Source: JAWWPG01 sp038327385 (lineage in GTDB: Bacteria > Actinomycetota > Actinomycetes > Propionibacteriales > Nocardioidaceae). From it: DNA of 5,344 nucleotides. The notes beneath the pieces are model-generated. The model worked only from the letters and a program-made list of their open reading frames with translations. It was not told the origin of the DNA and did no database searches. Positions 1 through 5,324 of the stretch are shown one piece after another. The translations under genes and the position numbers were made by a program. The first letter of the stretch is position 1. The number at the start of each line of letters is the position of its first letter. The stretch spans positions 1 to 5,344 of the forward strand of contig JBBQKY010000179.1 of assembly GCA_038327385.1 (NCBI GenBank), read 5' to 3'.

Positions 1-914
1 CGCTGCTCCAGCACCATGCCATCCACCAGCGCCTCGTCGTACGTCCCGAGGTCGAACACGAACTGGCAGGCGTCGTCCCAGCCTCGCCACGGCGGCAGCC
101 AGTTGACCAGCCGGAGTCCGCGGTTGGGCAGCACAACGCCCAGCTCCTCGCGCACCTCGCGGGCGAGTGCCTGCGCGGGAGACTCGTGGAGGTCCACCAC
201 TCCGCCCGGGAGGTCCCACTCCCTCTTGTACGTCAGCTCGCAGAGCAGCACTCTCCCGGTCGTGCTACCGATGAGCCCCTGGGCGATGACCCGCTTGGTC
301 CCGAGACCGGCGTTCAGCACCCCGATGAAGCCCTCCCGCGTGTCGGGAGGCAGGTCGTCGGCGAGTCGAGCCAGCAGCACGTAGTCACGTCGTACTCCAC
401 CGACACTCTCGGCCTGACGCATGACACCCTCACGCCGCAGACCGGCTCTGCCGGCAGCGCGTAGCGAGGCGATGTTCGTCGGCTCGACTGACGCCTCCAC
501 CCGGGCGAGCGACAGGTCCCGGAAGCAGTAGTCGACCAGCAGCCTGACGGCCCTGGTGGCGACCTGCTGACGCCGGTGGTCGGGGAACACCGCCCAGGAC
601 AGCGCACCAACACCGTCTCCCCGCTGTCGCACCTCCACGGTTCCGGCGACCCGACCAGCGCGTTCCACCAAGAAGCTCACGATCCGCCGGCCGTCGTCGT
701 ACGCGGCCGCCCATCGCTCCACAGCGGCTCGCTGCTCGGCTGCGCTCGGCGTCACGCTGCCGAATCCGAACCATCTCGCGATCACGTCGTCGTGCTGGAG
801 CCTCGCCGGCCCAACGTCGTCGAGTGTCCACGGACGCAAGGTGATATCGCCGTCGCACAGCGTCGGCTGGGGCGGTGGCGGTGGCGGCTCCACCGGCTCA
901 GGGACCTGGCTCAC
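1..914 (-). CDS. GNAT acetyltransferase-Nudix hydrolase fusion protein (C-terminus outside window)
   Basis: One uninterrupted minus-strand frame gives 304 residues and runs off the window edge. Residues 1-20 are a proline-rich leader with six consecutive prolines (10-15). Residues about 21-185 look like a RimJ/RimL-type GNAT domain: an ITLRPW start, SWAVFPDHRR before the CoA loop, and the EPTNIASLRAAGRAGLRREG segment typical of motif B. Residues about 195-304 form a Nudix domain with a perfect Nudix box, G238-x5-E244-x7-R252-E253-V-x-E256-E257-x-G259-V, preceded by WDLPGG. Nudix enzymes hydrolyse nucleoside diphosphates linked to another moiety using Mg2+ held by the box glutamates. GNAT domains transfer acetyl from acetyl-CoA to an amine. 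Neither substrate can be read from the sequence. The start is GTG at 914: an in-frame TAG lies four codons upstream (924-926) and a good -10 box sits exactly 7 bases upstream. A GTG at 893 is the alternative. No sign of a stop or frameshift was seen at the domain junction (residues about 185-200), so this is a genuine fusion in this sequence. The protein is presumably cytoplasmic, having no signal peptide. Confidence 0.85.
   Translation of the reverse strand, partial: MSQVPEPVEPPPPPPQPTLCDGDITLRPWTLDDVGPARLQHDDVIARWFGFGSVTPSAAEQRAAVERWAAAYDDGRRIVSFLVERAGRVAGTVEVRQRGDGVGALSWAVFPDHRRQQVATRAVRLLVDYCFRDLSLARVEASVEPTNIASLRAAGRAGLRREGVMRQAESVGGVRRDYVLLARLADDLPPDTREGFIGVLNAGLGTKRVIAQGLIGSTTGRVLLCELTYKREWDLPGGVVDLHESPAQALAREVREELGVVLPNRGLRLVNWLPPWRGWDDACQFVFDLGTYDEALVDGMVLEQ
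871..888. repeat. Short tandem repeat encoding polyproline
   Basis: Three copies of a 6-base unit (GGCGGT, GGCGGT, GGCGGC on the plus strand) lie inside the start of the GNAT-Nudix gene. On the minus strand they supply nearly all of the six-proline run at residues 10-15. Simple repeats of this kind can change length by slippage; a 6-base change would keep the frame and only alter the number of prolines. Confidence 0.7.
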
Positions 915-917
915 GCA

Positions 918-946
918 CCGACCCTACGCAGGTGCGGCGATAGGCT
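918..946 (+). promoter_or_regulatory. Leaderless promoter of lpdA
   Basis: TAGGCT at 941-946 matches the TANNNT -10 consensus and ends six bases before the ATG at 953, placing the transcription start on the A of the start codon. A weak -35 candidate CCGACC (918-923) is 17 bases upstream. No convincing Shine-Dalgarno sequence precedes the ATG (only AGG at 942-944). Leaderless messages with this spacing are common in actinobacteria. The assignment rests on motif position only. Confidence 0.5.
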
Positions 947-949
947 GGA
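921..949 (-). promoter_or_regulatory. Leaderless promoter of the GNAT-Nudix gene
   Basis: On the minus strand a TAGGGT hexamer (926 to 921) fits the actinobacterial TANNNT -10 consensus. Its last T is the -7 base if transcription starts at 914, which is the G of the GTG start codon, so the message would have no 5' leader. There is no Shine-Dalgarno sequence before the GTG, which agrees with this. The hexamer at the -35 position (949 to 944, TCCAGC) is poor. The -10 box overlaps the predicted -35 box of the divergent lpdA promoter. Confidence 0.5.
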
Positions 950-952
950 TCC

Positions 953-2347
953 ATGACCTCACATGTCGACGTCGTTGTGGTGGGAGCCGGTCCTGGAGGC
1001 TATGTCGCGGCGATCCGCGCGGCCCAGCTTGGCCTGAGCACAGCAGTCGTGGAGAAGAAGTACTGGGGCGGCGTCTGCCTCAACGTCGGCTGCATCCCGA
1101 GCAAGGCGCTGCTCCGCAACGCCGAGCTCGCGCACATCTTCCACTCCGACGCGAAGATGTTCGGGATATCCGGCGACGTCAGCTTCGACTTCAACGCGGC
1201 CTTCGAGCGCAGCCGGACCGTCGCCGAGGGCCGCGTCAAGGGCGTGCACTTCCTGATGAAGAAGAACAAGATCACTGAGTACGACGGGTACGCCACCTTC
1301 GTCGACGCCAAGTCCCTCACCATCGAGCTGAGCTCGGGCGGCACCGAGACGCTGACGTTCGACAACTGCATCATCGCGACCGGCGCCACGACGCGGCTGT
1401 TGCCCGGTACGACGTTGAGCGATCGCGTCGTGACGTACGAAGAGCAGATCATGACCGACGAGCTGCCGGACTCGATCATCATCGCCGGCGCGGGTGCCAT
1501 CGGTGTCGAGTTCGCCTACGTCATGACCAACTACGGGGTAGACGTCACGATCGTAGAGTTCCTCGACCGGATGGTCCCGCTCGAGGACGCGGAGGTCTCC
1601 AAGGAGCTCGCCAAGCGCTACAAGCAGCTCGGCGTCACCGTGCTCACCTCCACCCGGGTCGACTCCATCGACGACAGCGGCGACAAGGTAAAGGTCACGG
1701 TCACGTCGGGCGGCAAGCAGCAGACGCTCGAGGCCGACAAGGTCCTGCAGGCCATCGGCTTCGCCCCGCGCACCGAGGGCTACGGCCTCGAGAAGATCGG
1801 TGTCGCACTGACCGACCGAGGCGCCATCGACATCGACGGTCACATGCGCACCAACGTCGAAGGCGTCTACGCGATCGGGGACGTCACATCCAAGCTCATG
1901 CTCGCCCACGCGGCGGAGGCGATGGGCGTGGTCGCGGCCGAGACCATCGCGGGTGTTGAGACCATGGAGATCGACTATGTGATGGTGCCACGCGCGACGT
2001 ACTGCCAGCCACAGGTAGCGAGCTTCGGCTACACCGAGGAGCAGGCCAAGGAGCGCGGCCACCAAGTCAAGGTGGCGAAGTTCCCCTTCACGGCCAACGG
2101 CAAGGCGCACGGCCTCGGCGACCCCGGCGGCTTCGTCAAGATCGTCGCTGATGCCGAGTACGGCGAGCTGCTGGGCGCCCACCTGATCGGGCCGGACGTG
2201 ACCGAGCTGCTGCCGGAGCTGACCCTTGCCCAGAAGTGGGACCTCACGGCCACCGAGGTGTCACGCAACATCCATGCCCACCCCACCCTCGGCGAGGCAC
2301 TGCAGGAAGCCATCCACGGTATCGCCGGCCACATGATCAACTTTTGA
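953..2347 (+). CDS. lpdA: Dihydrolipoyl dehydrogenase (E3, lipoamide dehydrogenase)
   Basis: This 464-residue flavoprotein disulfide reductase reoxidises the dihydrolipoyl arm of the 2-oxoacid dehydrogenase complexes (pyruvate, 2-oxoglutarate, branched-chain) and passes electrons via FAD to NAD+. It acts in the cytoplasm as a homodimer. Visible in order: the FAD-binding GAGPGG (residues 11-16); the redox-active pair Cys42-Cys47 in GGVCLNVGCIPSK; the NAD-binding GAGAIG at about 179-184 with an acidic residue at the end of the next strand (VEF), typical of NAD rather than NADP; AIGFAPRTEGYGL; the second FAD contact YAIGDV near residue 306; and the C-terminal dimerisation domain with the catalytic dyad His443/Glu448 in HAHPTLGE. 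Length and motif order match the mycobacterial Lpd (Rv0462, also 464 residues as I recall it). In mycobacteria Lpd also supports a peroxidase/peroxynitrite reductase; whether that holds here is unknown. No E1 or E2 gene lies in the window, so this is a stand-alone lpd as in mycobacteria. The ATG start directly precedes the Rossmann strand and is set 7 bases from a good -10 box. Confidence 0.97.
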   Translation: MTSHVDVVVVGAGPGGYVAAIRAAQLGLSTAVVEKKYWGGVCLNVGCIPSKALLRNAELAHIFHSDAKMFGISGDVSFDFNAAFERSRTVAEGRVKGVHFLMKKNKITEYDGYATFVDAKSLTIELSSGGTETLTFDNCIIATGATTRLLPGTTLSDRVVTYEEQIMTDELPDSIIIAGAGAIGVEFAYVMTNYGVDVTIVEFLDRMVPLEDAEVSKELAKRYKQLGVTVLTSTRVDSIDDSGDKVKVTVTSGGKQQTLEADKVLQAIGFAPRTEGYGLEKIGVALTDRGAIDIDGHMRTNVEGVYAIGDVTSKLMLAHAAEAMGVVAAETIAGVETMEIDYVMVPRATYCQPQVASFGYTEEQAKERGHQVKVAKFPFTANGKAHGLGDPGGFVKIVADAEYGELLGAHLIGPDVTELLPELTLAQKWDLTATEVSRNIHAHPTLGEALQEAIHGIAGHMINF

Positions 2348-2351
2348 TGGT

Positions 2352-2389
2352 TCAGGCGGGGGTTTCTTCCTAGCCGAGACGCCGCCTGA
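2352..2389. terminator. Possible bidirectional terminator between convergent lpdA and phosphoesterase genes
   Basis: The 44-bp gap between the two stop codons holds a perfect 8-bp inverted repeat, TCAGGCGG (2352-2359) and CCGCCTGA (2382-2389), with a 22-base loop. A second one, CTAGCC (2370-2375) and GGCTAG (2390-2395), overlaps it, so the two stems are mutually exclusive, and the second includes the TAG stop of the minus-strand gene. No T-tract follows on either side, so this is not a classical intrinsic terminator. Position between convergent genes is the main support. Confidence 0.4.
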
Positions 2390-2391
2390 GG

Positions 2392-3366
2392 CTAGACGTG
2401 GCAGAGGCCGGCGGACGTGTCGAGGATGTTGCCGGCCGAGTCGACGAACTGCGCATCCCAACCGGCCGGGTGAAGCGTGATCCGTAAGTATCCGAATGTC
2501 TTGCGGTAGGCGAGCGGCTGGGGCAGCGCGGCAGTCGATAGTGACTGGAGCGACTCGCCTCCCGTGCCGACGATGTACTCGGTGATCCCGTTTATCGGGT
2601 CGAGCGCACCTACGGCGTTCAAAGCACCGAAGCGTTGATAGTTGTGGACGTGGCCGTTGAACACGATGTCGGCGTGCGCCGCGGACAGGGCGTTCCACCA
2701 GGGCGTGTATGTGGCGGCTTTGCCGGTGCCGGCTCCCGTCCACAGCGGCTGGTGCCAGAAAGCGGCGACGCAGGGCTGGGTCGTTGCAGCCAGATCGGCT
2801 TGCAGCCACTTGGTCTGGGCGCTTGTCGCGCCGCAGCCGCCCACACCGGTCTTACCGCAGTTGGCGTTCAGGCCGATGAGATGCCAGGCACCGAGGTTGA
2901 AGGAGAAGTGACCGTTGGTTTCCGGGTGTGCGGCGGCGCCGAAGTGGGCGAAGTAGTTTTGCGCGGTGGTGTTATCGCTGGGGCAGGCCGCCCCGAACGC
3001 ATCGGTGCCGGTCTGGTACTCGTGGTTGCCGGCGGTCGGGTCGACCAGCGCGTCCAGCTTCCCCCACGTCGGGTTGTAGGACACGGCGTAGTCGCTGGGG
3101 TCACCGCATTCGTACTGGTAGTCCCCGAGGCCGAGGATCGCGTCAACTGTGGTGTCGGACAGCACTCGCGCGGACGTGGCGGCTCCTCCACAGCGCGTCA
3201 TAGTCCCCGCGCCGCCGTTCCAGCCAAGGTCGGAGGCGTCGCATGCCATGTCCCCGACGGCCACCACCACCGGATCTCCGGTGACCGGGTCCCCAGCCAG
3301 TGCCAGCGGTCCCTTCGACGCGGACATCACACAGACGAGCGCTCCGGCAGCAAGCGCCGCTCGCAC
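2392..3366 (-). CDS. Exported purple-acid-phosphatase-like metallophosphoesterase
   Basis: This 324-residue protein has the calcineurin-like metallophosphoesterase motifs in order: D39 (VGDMA), G81-D82-x-x-Y85 (GDYQY), G113-N114-H115-E116, H205 (AFWHQP) and G238-H239-V-H241 (GHVHNYQR). The tyrosine in GDxxY and the NYQR tail after GHxH are features of purple acid phosphatases, which use a dinuclear metal centre to hydrolyse phosphomonoesters. The substrate is not determinable. The N-terminus has one arginine, a hydrophobic stretch (about 3-16) and a possible signal-peptidase site after LALA (21-24), so export is likely although the signal is weak. Eight cysteines remain after that point (42, 59, 87, 128, 170, 178, 199, 322), an even number that fits disulfide bonding outside the cell. 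The size fits a single catalytic domain without the N-terminal fibronectin-like domain of large purple acid phosphatases. The start is GTG at 3366: an in-frame TGA five codons upstream rules out an earlier one, and the RBS is weak (GAGAG about 9 bases upstream). The gene converges on lpdA and diverges from the SDR gene. Confidence 0.88.
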   Translation of the reverse strand: MRAALAAGALVCVMSASKGPLALAGDPVTGDPVVVAVGDMACDASDLGWNGGAGTMTRCGGAATSARVLSDTTVDAILGLGDYQYECGDPSDYAVSYNPTWGKLDALVDPTAGNHEYQTGTDAFGAACPSDNTTAQNYFAHFGAAAHPETNGHFSFNLGAWHLIGLNANCGKTGVGGCGATSAQTKWLQADLAATTQPCVAAFWHQPLWTGAGTGKAATYTPWWNALSAAHADIVFNGHVHNYQRFGALNAVGALDPINGITEYIVGTGGESLQSLSTAALPQPLAYRKTFGYLRITLHPAGWDAQFVDSAGNILDTSAGLCHV

Positions 3367-3453
3367 AAACCCGAACTCTCATCACGCACCCCCGCACCCT
3401 CAGCTGGCGAGCTCGAAGCATCGCACTGGAGGGAAGCAGACCAACGGCTGAGA

Positions 3454-3482
3454 ACGCTACCGTGTACGTCGAGGACGCACAA
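3454..3482 (-). promoter_or_regulatory. Candidate promoter of the metallophosphoesterase gene
   Basis: On the minus strand TTGTGC (3482 to 3477) and TAGCGT (3459 to 3454) are separated by 17 bases, matching TTG of the -35 consensus and the TANNNT -10 pattern. Transcription would start near 3447, leaving a leader of about 80 bases before the GTG at 3366. The match is modest and chance is not excluded. Confidence 0.3.
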
Positions 3483-3543
3483 GGCTTGGCGGTTATGGCT
3501 CAGCGGGAGCGCTCCTCACGGCGGTGCCCTTCGGGCAGTGGCC

Positions 3544-3589
3544 TTGAGCGACACGGAGCTCACGATCACGATCCTGGAGTGGCGCGGAG
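3544..3589 (+). promoter_or_regulatory. Candidate promoter and ribosome binding site for the SDR gene
   Basis: TTGAGC (3544-3549) is followed after 17 bases by CACGAT (3567-3572), a weak -35/-10 pair that would start transcription near 3579. GGAG at 3586-3589 then lies 8 bases before an in-frame ATG at 3598. This spacing favours translation from 3598, whereas the ATG at 3634 has only a G-run one base away. The evidence decides between two starts 36 bases apart but is not strong. Confidence 0.25.
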
Positions 3590-3633
3590 CGCCGAGGATG
3601 GGTGAGACGTCGCTTGCGGGGTACTCACGGGGC

Positions 3634-4584
3634 ATGGCTGACCCGCGCATCGTGCTCGTTCTTGGCGCCTCCGGAGGAATCGGCAAGGCGACGGCGCTGA
3701 TGCTGGCAGCCCGCGGCGACCACCTCGTCCTGACAGCACGAGGCGTGCCGCGCCTCCAAGAGTTGTCCTCGGAGTGCGCACGCGCCGGGGCTGCGTCGGT
3801 ATGGGTCGTCCCGGCGGACGTCACGGACCGCGCGGCCGTCGAGGCGATGCTCGACGGCATAGTCGGCCGGTTCGGGAGGATCGACGGCATCGTCCACACG
3901 GCGGGGGTCGCCGCATATGGCCGGTTCGTCGACATTTCGCCGGACATCTTGGAGCGAGTCGTGGCCACCAACCTGTTCGGAACCGCCAACGTGGCGCGGG
4001 GCGCAATGCGGCGCTTCGCTGACCAGGACGGCGGCGGTCGCCTGGTGGTTGTCGGGTCGCTCCTGGGCAAGATCGCTACGCCGTTCATGTCGCCGTACAT
4101 CGCCAGCAAATGGGGGCTGCACGGGCTGGTGCGGGTGCTCCAGGTCGAGGCACGCACGATGCCTGGGGTCGACATCACACTGGTCTCGCCGGGAGGCGTG
4201 GACACGCCCATCTACCGGTGGTCGGCAACCGTCCTGGGCAGGAAGGGCCAGCCACCACCACCGGTCGACCCACCGGAGAAGGTCGCTCGTGCCATCGGAG
4301 CCGCCCTCGACAGACCCCGTCGGGAGATCTCGGTGGGCGTGGCGAATCCGGTGGCCGTGCTGGGCTTCCGCGTGTTCCCGGGTCTGTACGACGTGATGGT
4401 CACGCCGCTCATGCGGACGTTCGGTCTCGACCCGTCGCCGTCTCCGGAGACCCCGGGGAACCTGTTCGAGTCGCAGCCAGAGCCGCGCACGTCCTACGGC
4501 GACCGCAACGCGGCACCGGTCCGCGCCGTCAGAGCCATCGTCAACAAGGCAGCCGCGCTGGTCTCGGTCCGGCGCGCACCGTAA
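3634..4584 (+). CDS. Short-chain dehydrogenase/reductase (SDR family oxidoreductase)
   Basis: This 316-residue protein is a classical Rossmann-fold SDR, an NAD(P)-dependent oxidoreductase of alcohols, ketones or related substrates; the actual substrate cannot be named. Visible: the cofactor loop G11-A-S-G-G-I-G17; T34-A35-R36 after strand 2, where the arginine suggests NADP(H); D62-V63 contacting the adenine; HTAG (88-91) in place of the usual NAAG; and the catalytic tetrad N113, S142, Y155, K159 (YIASK). SPGGVDTP (185-192) is the usual post-catalytic PG motif. The protein exceeds the common 250-residue size: residues about 230-316 form a C-terminal extension with a hydrophobic patch (VAVLGFRVFPGLYDVMV), which may be a substrate lid or a peripheral membrane contact. 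The ATG at 3634 directly precedes the first beta strand and gives a natural SDR N-terminus. An in-frame ATG at 3598 has a better-placed GGAG and would add 12 residues. The hemerythrin gene follows 183 bp downstream on the same strand, probably as a separate unit. Confidence 0.93.
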   Translation: MADPRIVLVLGASGGIGKATALMLAARGDHLVLTARGVPRLQELSSECARAGAASVWVVPADVTDRAAVEAMLDGIVGRFGRIDGIVHTAGVAAYGRFVDISPDILERVVATNLFGTANVARGAMRRFADQDGGGRLVVVGSLLGKIATPFMSPYIASKWGLHGLVRVLQVEARTMPGVDITLVSPGGVDTPIYRWSATVLGRKGQPPPPVDPPEKVARAIGAALDRPRREISVGVANPVAVLGFRVFPGLYDVMVTPLMRTFGLDPSPSPETPGNLFESQPEPRTSYGDRNAAPVRAVRAIVNKAAALVSVRRAP

Positions 4585-4589
4585 AGCGA

Positions 4590-4619
4590 CCCCGAGTGCT
4601 GTGTCCTCAACACTCAGGG
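4590..4619 (+). terminator. Possible terminator of the SDR gene
   Basis: Six bases after the TAA stop, CCCC-GAGTG (4590-4598) can pair with CACTC-A-GGG (4611-4619): a 5-bp inner stem and a 3-bp outer stem separated by one mismatch, around a 12-base loop. No run of T follows. GC-rich actinobacterial terminators often lack one, so the call rests on position and the stem alone. Confidence 0.4.
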
Positions 4620-4701
4620 CCTGCGGTCAGTTCTAGCCCAGGATCGAACCAACCGGTTGCCTGCCATGTACCCACCTGGAGGCACAGGCAAGCCTCGCGG
4701 C

Positions 4702-4730
4702 TGGCGACGTTTCGGTGACGGGCTTACGCT
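4702..4730 (+). promoter_or_regulatory. Candidate promoter of the hemerythrin gene
   Basis: TACGCT (4725-4730) fits the TANNNT -10 pattern. TGGCGA (4702-4707), 17 bases upstream, is a weak -35. Transcription would begin near 4737, giving a leader of about 31 bases that includes the RBS at 4758. The geometry is good but the -35 is poor. Confidence 0.35.
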
Positions 4731-4757
4731 TCGTGGGCACCATCCGTCACGCCAGTT

Positions 4758-4762
4758 AAGGA
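4758..4762 (+). promoter_or_regulatory. Ribosome binding site of the hemerythrin gene
   Basis: AAGGA lies five bases before the ATG at 4768. It is the clearest Shine-Dalgarno sequence in the window and fixes the start there rather than at the in-frame TTG 4657 or ATG 4666, which have none. Confidence 0.7.
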
Positions 4763-4767
4763 CGCGC

Positions 4768-5292
4768 ATGGACATCACCGAGCTGATCCTCGACGACCAC
4801 CACGAGCAGCGCCGGCTCTTCGCCATCCTCGAACAGATCGACCGCAGCGACGTCGCCGAGCTAGCGGCGGTCTGGGGCCGGTTGGCCGCCTTCCTCGACG
4901 TGCACGCCGAGGCGGAGGAACAGCTCTTCTACCCGGCCATGCTCCATCTCGGGAAGGGCGTCGACGAGGAACACACTCCGCAGGAGGAGACCGAAGACGC
5001 AATCCACGACCACAACGACATCCGCGATGCGGTCTCGGCGGCTGCCGCGCACGCGGTTGGTAGCGACGACTGGTTCGAGGCAGTCGCGGCCGCCAACAAG
5101 GCCAACGGCGACCACATGGCCGAGGAGGAGCGGGAAGGCTTGACCGACTTCCGGCGCAATGCCTCCTTGCAGACACGGCACGAGCTAGGGGTGGCTTTCG
5201 CCGCCTTCGAGGCGTCACACGTCACCGGCGTCGAGCCACTGGACAAGGACCCTGAGGAGTACATCGATGCGCACCTCACCGGTGGTGACTGA
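4768..5292 (+). CDS. Hemerythrin-like HHE domain protein
   Basis: This 174-residue protein carries the diiron ligand set of bacterial hemerythrin HHE-domain proteins: H11 (DDHHEQRRLF), H46-x3-E50 (HAEAEEQLFYP), H82 (HDHNDIRDAV) and H116-x3-E120 (DHMAEEE). These sit on four predicted helices within about residues 1-130. The remaining 45 residues contain no recognisable domain. There is no signal peptide, so it is cytoplasmic. Hemerythrin-like proteins bind oxygen or related small molecules at a non-haem diiron centre. Roles reported in actinobacteria include peroxide breakdown and redox or nitric oxide responses; which applies here cannot be read from sequence. The domain stands alone, with no fused sensor or F-box-like module. 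The ATG is supported by AAGGA five bases upstream and by the domain beginning immediately afterwards. The gene follows the SDR gene in the same direction after 183 bp with its own promoter candidate, so it is probably transcribed separately. A hairpin follows the stop. Confidence 0.92.
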   Translation: MDITELILDDHHEQRRLFAILEQIDRSDVAELAAVWGRLAAFLDVHAEAEEQLFYPAMLHLGKGVDEEHTPQEETEDAIHDHNDIRDAVSAAAAHAVGSDDWFEAVAAANKANGDHMAEEEREGLTDFRRNASLQTRHELGVAFAAFEASHVTGVEPLDKDPEEYIDAHLTGGD

Positions 5293-5304
5293 GGCGACCG
5301 CATG

Positions 5305-5324
5305 CTCAGACGGCGCTGTCTGGG
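5305..5324 (+). terminator. Probable terminator hairpin after the hemerythrin gene
   Basis: Starting 12 bases after the TGA stop, CTCAGAC (5305-5311) pairs with GTCTGGG (5318-5324) through seven positions, one of them G-T, around a 6-base loop. The stem is compact and well placed. No T-run follows, so termination is inferred from stem and position. Confidence 0.45.

Larger units (their letters stand above)
3367..3633. other. Divergent intergenic region between phosphoesterase and SDR genes
   Basis: This 267-bp stretch separates two divergent genes. It holds a minus-strand promoter candidate (3454-3482), a 10-bp perfect palindrome GGAGCGCTCC (3506-3515), a 5-bp stem with a TTC loop (3525-3537, TGCCC/GGGCA) and a plus-strand promoter and RBS candidate (3544-3589). 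The frame of the SDR gene happens to stay open right across it, but no homology-like sequence precedes residue 1 of the SDR. I see no convincing small gene. Confidence 0.6.
4585..4767. other. Intergenic region between SDR and hemerythrin genes
   Basis: This 183-bp gap contains a probable terminator hairpin just after the SDR stop (4590-4619), a 10-bp perfect palindrome CAACCGGTTG (4650-4659), an overlapping 7-bp inverted repeat TTGCCTG (4657-4663) and CAGGCAA (4685-4691), and a promoter candidate (4702-4730). The hemerythrin frame stays open back to 4657, but no RBS supports a start there. Confidence 0.55.

Noticed and set aside
959..2182. A 407-codon open frame on the minus strand opposite lpdA.
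   Set aside because: It mirrors the codon structure of a GC-rich gene. The translation is rich in Asp, Val, Leu and Arg without motifs, while the plus strand has every Lpd signature.
3489..3540. tRNA-like 5' half: a perfect A-box TGGCTCAGCGGG (3496-3507), a GCTC/GAGC D-stem (3498-3501, 3507-3510) and an anticodon-like stem-loop (3511-3527).
   Set aside because: The D-loop has only five bases, position 33 of the anticodon loop is C rather than T, the anticodon stem has a T-T mismatch, and there is no T-arm or 3' acceptor strand. At most it is a remnant, and chance is more likely in GC-rich DNA.
3462..3605. Possible 47-residue small protein from GTG 3462 to TGA 3605 in the divergent region.
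   Set aside because: There is no RBS, it is Arg/Gly/His-rich with no recognisable pattern, and it overlaps the possible SDR start at 3598.
2635..3633. The SDR frame remains open far upstream, giving an apparent 649-residue protein starting at 2635.
   Set aside because: The first 333 codons are antisense to the well-supported metallophosphoesterase and yield low-complexity Gly/Arg/Val-rich sequence with no domain. The true protein starts at 3634 or 3598.
4641..4650. Reverse complement reads GGTTCGATCC, resembling the T-arm B-box of a minus-strand tRNA.
   Set aside because: The flanking bases do not form a 5-bp T-stem, the match is one base short of the full box, and no D-arm lies at the proper distance upstream.
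4657..4767. Upstream in-frame starts (TTG 4657, ATG 4666) extending the hemerythrin protein by 34-37 residues.
   Set aside because: Neither has a Shine-Dalgarno sequence, the added residues are not part of the HHE domain, and the extension would cover the promoter candidate. ATG 4768 has AAGGA at ideal spacing.
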